DNA of 64,000 nucleotides from Colius striatus (taxonomy: Eukaryota; Chordata; Aves; Coliiformes; Coliidae): NCBI RefSeq assembly GCF_028858725.1, contig NC_084775.1, forward strand, positions 16,910,597-16,974,596. The letters run 5' to 3'. The notes beneath the pieces were generated by a model, which was given only the letters and a program-made list of their open reading frames with translations, did not search any database and was not told where the DNA came from. The translations under genes and the position numbers were made by a program. Each line of letters opens with the position of its first letter. Positions within the stretch are counted from its first letter, which is position 1. Below are positions 57,150 through 64,000 of this stretch, in pieces.

Positions 57150-60100
57150 CATGATGGGGGGTGACGGGGGGATAGGGACACGATGGGGGGGGACACAGGG
57201 ATGGTGAGGGGAGAAGGGGATGGTGAGGGAACACGGGGATGGTGAGGGGACACGGGGATGGTGAGGGGACACGGGGATGGTGAGAGGAGAAGGGTAGCGT
57301 GAGGGGAGAAGGGGATGGTGAGGGGACACGGGGATGGTTCGGGGAGAAGGGGATGGTGAGAGGACAGAATGGTGAGGGCACAGGGATGGTGAGGGGACAC
57401 GGTGTGGGCACAGGGATGGTGTGGGGCACAGTGTGGGCATAGGGATGGTGTGGGGCATGGTGTGGGCACCGGGCTGTTGAGGGGAGACAGGGGTGGTGAG
57501 GGGAGAAGAGGATGGTAAGGAGAGATGGGAATGGTGAGGGGAGAAGAGGAGGATGAGGGGACATGGGGCAGATGAGGGGACATGGGGAAGGTGAGGGAAC
57601 ACGGGGGTGGTGAGGGGAGAAAGGGATGGTGAGGGGACACAGAGCTGGTGAGGAGAGAAGGGGCTGGTGAGGGGACACGGGGATGGTGAGGGGAGAAGGT
57701 GATGGTGAGGGGACACGGGGGTCGTGAGGGGAGAAGGGGATGGTGAGGGGATACGGGGGGGGTGAGGGGACATGGGAATGGTGAGGGGGCACGGCAACGG
57801 TGAGAGGACACGGCGACGGTGAGGGGACACGGGGGGGGTGAGGGGACACGGGGGGGGTGAGGGTTAGGGTTAGGGGGTCTGAGGAGAGAAGGGGGTGGTT
57901 GGGGGAGAAGGGGGTGGTGAGGGGAGAAGGGGTTTCTGAGGGGACATGGGGCTAGTGAGGGGACACGGTGGGGGTTAGGGGACATGGGGGGTGAGGCCAC
58001 ACAGGGATGGTGAGGGTACAAGGGGACGGTGAGGGGGCACGGTGACGGTGACAGGACACGGGGACGATGAGGGGAGAAAGGGACGGTGAGGGGACACGGG
58101 AATGGTGAGGGGAAACGGGGGGGGTAAAGTGACATTGGGATTGTGAGGGGAGAAGGGCGTAGTGGGGACACGGGGATGGTGAGGCGGCACGGCGCGGGTG
58201 AGGGGACACGGGTGTGGTGAGGGGACACGGGGGTGGTGAGGGGACACGGGGGTGGTGAGGGGAGAAGGGGATGGTGAGGGGAGAAGGGGATGCTGAGGGG
58301 ACATGGGGGGGGTGAGGTAGAAGGGGGTGGTGAGGGCAGAAAGGGTTTCTGAGGAAACATGGGACTGGTTAGGGGACACGCGGGGGGTGAGGGGACATGG
58401 GGGGTGGTAAGGGGACACGGGGACGGTGAGGGGGCATGGCGACGGTGAGAGGACACAGCGATGGTGAGGGGAGAAGGGGACGGAAAGGGGACACGGGGAT
58501 GGTGAGGGGACATGGGGGGGTTAGGGGACCCGGGTGTGGTGAGGGGAGACGGGGTTTCTGAGGGGACACGGGGGCGGTGAGGGGACACGGGGGTTCTGAG
58601 GGGAGACGGGGGTGGTGAGGAGAGAAGGTGATGGTGAGGGGAGAAGGGGAACGTGAGGGGATACGGGGGTGGTGAGGGGACACGGGGCGGGTGAGGGGAC
58701 ACGGGGCGGGTGAGGGGACATGGGGGTGGTGAGGGGAAAAGGGGGTGGTGAGGGGAGAAGGGGTTTCTGAGGGGACATGGGGGTGGTGAGGGGACACAGG
58801 GATGGTGTGGGGACACGGGACGGTGAGTGGACACGGGGGTGTGAGGGGACACGAGGGTGGTGAGGGGAGAAGGCGATGGTGAGGGGACCCGGGGGTGGTG
58901 AGGGGACACGGCGGGGGTGAGGTGACATTGGGATGGTGAGGTGAGAAGGGGGTGGTTAGAGGACACAGGGGTTGTGAGGGGACACGGGGGTGGTGTGGGG
59001 ACACGGGGACGGTGAGTGGACACGGGGGTTGTGAGGGGAGAAGCGGGTGGTGAGGGGAGACGGGGGTGGTGAGGGGACACGGTAGTGGTGAGGGGAGAAG
59101 GAGTTGCTGAGGGGACATGGGGCTGGTGAGGGGACACGGGGGGGCTGAGGGGACACGGGGAGGATGATTGGAGAAGGGGGTGGTGAGGGCAGAAGGGGGT
59201 GGTGATGGGAGAAGGGGGTGGTGAGGGGACATGGGGGGGGTGAGGGGACACGGGGGTGGTGACGAGAGAAGGGGATGGTGAGGGGAGAAGCAGATGTTGA
59301 CGGGAGAAGTGGATGATGAGGGGAGAAGGGGTTTCTGAGGGGATACATGGGGGGGTCAGGGGACACGGGGGCTGTGAGGGGACATGGGGGAGGTGAGAGG
59401 ACACGGCAACGGTGAGAGGACACGGCAATGGTGAGGGGATACGGGTGGGTTAGGGCACCTGGGTGTGGTGAGGGGAGAAGGGGGTGGTGGGGGGAGAAGG
59501 GAGTGGTGGGGGGAGAAGGGGGTGGTGATGGGAAAAGGGGTTGCTGAGGGGAGAAGGGGGTGGTGAGGGGAGAAAGGGTTTCTGAGGGGACATTGGGCTG
59601 GTGAGGGGACACGGGGGTGGTGAGGGGACACGGGGCTGGTGAGGGTACAAGGGGACAGAGAGGGCACGGTGACGGTGAGAGGACACGGGGACGGTGAGGG
59701 GAGAAAGGGACGATGAGGGGACATGGGGATGATGAGGGGACACGGGGCGGGGTGAGGTGACATTGGGATGGTGAGGGGAGAAGGGGGCGGTGAGGGTGAC
59801 ACGGGGGGGGTGAGGGGACACGGGGATGGTGAGGGGAGAAAGGGGTTGTGAGGGGAAACGGGGCTGGTGAGGGAAGAAGGGGATGGTGAGGGGAGAAGAG
59901 GTGGTGAGGGGAGAAAAGGGTGGTGAGGGGAGAAGGGGATGATGAGGGGGGAAGGTGAGGGGACACGGGGAGGGTGAGTGGAGAAGGGGGTGGTGATGGG
60001 AGAAGGGGTTTCTGAGGGGATACATGGGGAGGTGAGGGGACACGGGGACGGTGAGGGAGCACGGAGACGGTGAGAGGACACAACGATGGTGAGGGGAGAA

Positions 60101-63100
60101 CGGGACGGAAAGGGGACACGGGGATGGTGAGGGGACACTGGGGGTGAGGGGACACAGGGGGTGAGGGGACCTGGGTGTGGTGAGGGGAGAAGGGGGTGGT
60201 GAGGAGAGTGGGGGTGGTGGGGGGAGAAGGGGGTGGTGAGGAGAGTGGGGGTGGTGGGGGGAGAAGGGGATGGTGAGGGGACATGGAGCTGGTGAGGGGA
60301 CATTGTTGTGGTGAGGGGACACGGGGCTGGTGAGGGGATACGGGGCTGATGAGGGGATACGGGGGTGGTGAGGGGACATGGGGCTGGTGATGGGACATGG
60401 GGCTGGTGAGGGGACACGGGGACGGTGAAGGTACAAGGGGACAGAGAGGGGGCAAGGCGACGGTGAGAGTACATGGGGACGGTGAGGGGAGAAAGAGATG
60501 GTGAGGGGAGAAGGGGGTGGTGAAGGGACACGGGGGGGGGGTGAGGGGACACGGGGGGGGGTGAGGGGACACGGGGATGGTGAGGGGAAATGGGGCTGGT
60601 GAGGGAAGAAGGGGATGGTGAGGGAAGAAGGGGATGGTGAGGGGAAACGGGGCTGGTGAGGGGACACGGGGCGGGTGAGGGGACACGGGTGTCGTTACGT
60701 GGCACGGGGACAGTGAGGGGACACGGGGACGGTGAGGGGAGAAGGGAATGCTGAGGGGACACGGGGGGGTGAGGGGAGATGGGGGTGGTGAGGGGACACG
60801 AGGGTGGTGAGGGGACACGGGGGTGGTTAGGGGAGACGGGGTTTCTGAGGGGACACGGGGGCGGTGAGGGGACATGGGGTTGGTGAGGGGACACGGGGGG
60901 TGTGAGGGGAGACGGGAGTGGTGAGGGGAGAAGGGGATGTTGAGGGGACACGGGGATGGTCAGGGGACACGAGGGTGGTGAGGGGACACGGGGGTGGTGA
61001 GGAGAGAAGGGCGTGGTGATGGGAGAAGGAGTTGCTGAGGGGACATTGGGCTGGTGAGGGGAGACGGGGGTGGTGAGGGGACACCAGGATGGTGAGGAGA
61101 GAAGGGCATGGTGAGGGGACATGGGGTTGGTGAGGGGACACGGGGGGTGTGAGGGGAGACGGGAGTGGTGAGGGGACACCAGGATGGTGAGGGGAGAAGG
61201 GGATGGTGAGGGGACACGAGGGTGGTGAGGGGACACGGGGGTGGTGAGGGGAGAAGGGCGTGGGGATGGGAGAAGGAGTTGCTGAGGGGACATTGGTCTG
61301 GTGAGGGGAGACGGGGGTGGTGAGGGGAGAAGGGGGTGGTGATGGGAGAAGGGGGTGGTGAGGGGACACGGGGGGGATGAGGGGACATGGGGGTTGTGAG
61401 GGGGGAAGGTGGTGGAGAGTGGACCCGGGGGTCGTGAGGGGACACGGGGGTTGGGAGGGGAGAAGGGGATGGTGAGGGGACACAGAGATGGTGAGGGGCA
61501 CAGTGTGGGCACAGGGATGGTCAGGGGACACGGGGCTGGGGAGGGGACACCGGGGTGGTGACGGGAGAAGGAGATTGTGACGGGAGATGGGGGTGGTGAG
61601 GGGAGAAGGGGATAGTGAGGGGAGAAGGGGAAGGTGAGGGGACACGGGGACGGTGAGTGGATTCGGGAGGGTGAGGGGACATGGGGGGGTGAGGGGACAT
61701 GGGGGTGGTGAGGGGAGAAGGGGGTCGTGAGGGGACATGGGCATGATGAGGGGACATGGGGGTGGTGAGGCGAGAAGGGGGTGGTGAGGGGAGAAGGGGT
61801 TGCTCAGGGGACACGGGGGGGGTGAGGGGACACGGGGGGGGGGTGAGGGGAGAAGGGGGTGGTGAGGGGACACGGGGGTTTGTTAGGGGATATGGGGGTG
61901 GTGAGTGGACATGGGGGTGGTGAGGGGAGAAGGGGTTGCTGAGGGGCCACGGGGACGGTGAGCGGATATGGGGGGGGGTGAGGGGACACGGGGTGGGTTA
62001 GGGGACACGGGGATTGTGAGGGGTGAAGGGGGTGGAGAGGGGACCTGGGGGTGGTGAGCGGAGAAGGGGATGTTGAGGGGAGAAGGGGATGCTGAGGGGA
62101 CACGGGGGGGGTGAGGTAGAAGGGGGTGGTGAGGGGACACGGGGGTGGTGAGGGGAGAAAGGGTTTCTGAGGAAACATGGGACTGGTCAGGGGACACGGG
62201 GGGCGGTGAGGGGACATGGGGGGTGGTGAGGGGACACGGGGACGGTGAGGGGGCACGGCGACGGTGAGAGGACATGGCGACGGTGAGAGGACACGGCGAC
62301 GGTGAGAGGACACAACGATGGTGAGGGGAGAAGGGGACGGAAAGGGGACACGGGGATGGTGAGGGGAGAAGGGGATGGTGAGGGGACACGGGGATGGTGA
62401 GGGGACACGGGGGTGGTGAGGGGACATGGGGGGGTTAGGGGACCCGGGTGTGGTGAGGAGAGAAGGTGGTGGTGAGGAGAGTGGGGGTGGTGGGGGGAGA
62501 AGGGGGTGGTGATGGGAGAAGGGGTTGCTGAGGGGACACGGGGGTGGTGAGGGGAGAAGGGGGGTTGAGGGGAGAAGGGGCTGGTAAGGGGACATGGCGA
62601 TGGTGAGGGCACACAGGGATGGTGAGGGTACAAGGGGACGGTGAGGGGGCACGGTGACGGTGACAGGATACGGGGACAGTGAGGGGAGAAAGGGACGGTG
62701 AGGGGACACGGGGATGGTGAGGGGAAATGGGGGGGGTGAAGTGGTATTGGGATTGTGAGGGGAGAAGGGCGTATTGGGGACACGGGGATGGTGAGGGGAC
62801 ACGGGGGTGGTGAGGGGACACGGGGGTGGTGATGGGAGAAGGGGTTTCTGAGGGGACATGGGACTGGTCAGGGACACGGGGGCGGTGAGGGGACATGGGG
62901 GAGGTGAGGGGACACGGGGATGGTGAGGGGACATGGCGACGGTGAGAGGACATGGCGACGGTGAGAGGACACGGCGATGGTGAGGGGAGAAGGGGACGGA
63001 AAGGGGACACGGGGGTGGTGAGGGGACACGGGGGGGTTAGGGGACCCGGGTGTGGTGAGGAGAGAAGGGGGTGGTTAGGAGAGTGGGGGTGGTAGGGGGA

Positions 63101-64000
63101 GAAGAGGGTGATGATGGGAGAGGGGTTGCTGAGGGGACACGGGGGTGGTGAGGGGAGAAGGGGGGGGTGAGGGGACACGGGGGTGGTGAGAGGACACGGG
63201 GACGGTGAGGGGACATGGGGGTGGTGAGAGGACACGGTGACTGTGAGGGGAGAAAGGGACGGTGAGGGGACACAGGGATGATGAGGGGACAGGGGTTGGG
63301 TGAGGTGATATTGGGATGGTGAAGGGTGAAGGGGGTGGTGGGGACAGGGGGGGGTGAGGGGACACGGGGGTGGTGGGGGGAGAAGGGGGTGGTGGGGGGA
63401 GAAGGGGTTGCTGAGGGGACATGGGGGGGGTGAGGGGACACGGGGGGGGTGAGGGGAGAAGGGGGTGGTGAGGAGAGTGGGGGTGATGGGGGGAGAAGGG
63501 GGTGGTGGGGGAGAAGGGGGTGGTGATGGGACACGGGGGTGGTGAGGGGAGAAGTGGTTGCTGAGGGGACACGGGGGTGGTGAGGGGACGGGGGGGGGGG
63601 TGAGGGGACACGGGGGTGGTGAGGGGAGAAGGGGATGGTGAGGGGACACGGGGACGGTGAGGGGAGAAGGGGATGGTGAGGAGAGAAGGGGATGGTGAGG
63701 GGACCCGGGGGGGTGAGGGGAGACGGGGGGGGTGAGGGGACACGGGGGTGGTGAGGGGAGACAAGGGTGTTTAGGGGACACGGGGGTTGTGAGGGGAGAA
63801 AGGGGTGGTGAGGGGACACGAGGCGCGTGAGGGGACACGGGGGGGGTGAGGGGACACGGGGGTTGTGAGGGGAGACCTGGGTGATGAGGGGAGAACGGGA
63901 TGGTGAGGGGAGAAGGGGAAGGTGAGGCGACAAGGGATTGGTGAGTGGACACGGGGGTGTGAGGGGAGAAGGCGATGGTGAGGGGACACGGCGGGGGTGA
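57150..64000. repeat. Minisatellite B array, right copy
   Basis: The same 19-bp GTGAGGGGACACGGGGATG / GTGAGGGGAGAAGGGG family as 15,050-24,250, running to the window edge and occupying the GPT intron upstream of the exon at 56,888-57,131. The first kilobase, including a short minisatellite-C-like part (57,370-57,480) and GGGTTAGGGTTAGGG at about 57,861, parallels the left copy. No gene is seen inside it. Confidence 0.94.

Overview
The window looks like a bird microchromosome segment. It carries two 3' ends of CR1 LINEs (a sauropsid retroposon), an ERV-like LTR with TGT..ACA ends, GC-rich multi-exon vertebrate genes, and more than 75% minisatellite DNA. The genes form a compressed version of the human 8q24.3 neighbourhood: ARHGAP39 (+), C8orf82/UPF0598 (+), LRRC14 (-) and GPT/alanine aminotransferase (-), in the same relative order and orientation as in mammals. 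MFSD3, RECQL4 and LRRC24 coding exons, which lie among these genes in mammals, were not found. A fucolectin-type (F5/8C-like) terminal exon (+) sits immediately 3' of the GPT exons. The bird assignment is inferred from CR1 and layout; no species is claimed.

Layout. 1-14,755: C-rich minisatellite A (about 20 bp, CCACCCCTGGGGTCCCATCC), arranged in roughly 2.5-kb higher-order units and containing five strand-inverted cassettes. 14,778-15,021: an isolated GPT exon (-). 15,050-24,250: G-rich minisatellite B (about 19 bp, GTGAGGGGACACGGGGATG). 24,250-27,850: related minisatellite C (about 29 bp) with a near-perfect 1,178-bp tandem duplication. 27,850-29,655: unique sequence. 29,656-30,650: LTR candidate. 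30,703-31,190: 145-bp repeats. 31,194-31,387: last exon of ARHGAP39, then a repeat-rich 3' UTR to about 33,740. 33,780-35,420: three more tandem-repeat families. 35,482-35,530 and 37,545-38,050: C8orf82 exons, separated by an intron whose 3' half is a tandem amplification of the acceptor and exon start. 38,250-39,500: repeats and a CR1. 39,632-40,235: broken LRRC14. 40,236-42,245: two minisatellites. 42,245-42,520: CCAAT-rich CpG promoter. 42,530-46,600: minisatellite G. 46,620-46,945: CR1. 46,952-47,210: fucolectin last exon and polyA signal. 47,541-47,840: two GPT exons. 48,370-56,865: minisatellite A again. 56,888-57,131: GPT exon again. 57,150-64,000: minisatellite B again.

The most striking structure is the duplicated module [minisatellite A - GPT exon - minisatellite B]. 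The right copy (48.4-64 kb) joins two downstream GPT exons in correct splice phase. The left copy (1-24 kb) has only the one exon and lies where upstream introns of ARHGAP39 would be expected. In both copies the exon sits at the point where the strand composition flips from C-rich to G-rich. Both exons carry the same unusual substitution, Asn-Ser-Gly-Ser-Pro-Thr-Gly, in place of the aminotransferase motif Asn-Pro-Gly-Asn-Pro-Thr-Gly. Several genes look damaged or incomplete: a 1-nt frameshift in ARHGAP39, an internal deletion in LRRC14, no 3' exons for GPT and no first exon for C8orf82. These could be real erosion by repeat expansion or assembly errors in extreme GC/repeat DNA; the sequence alone cannot decide.
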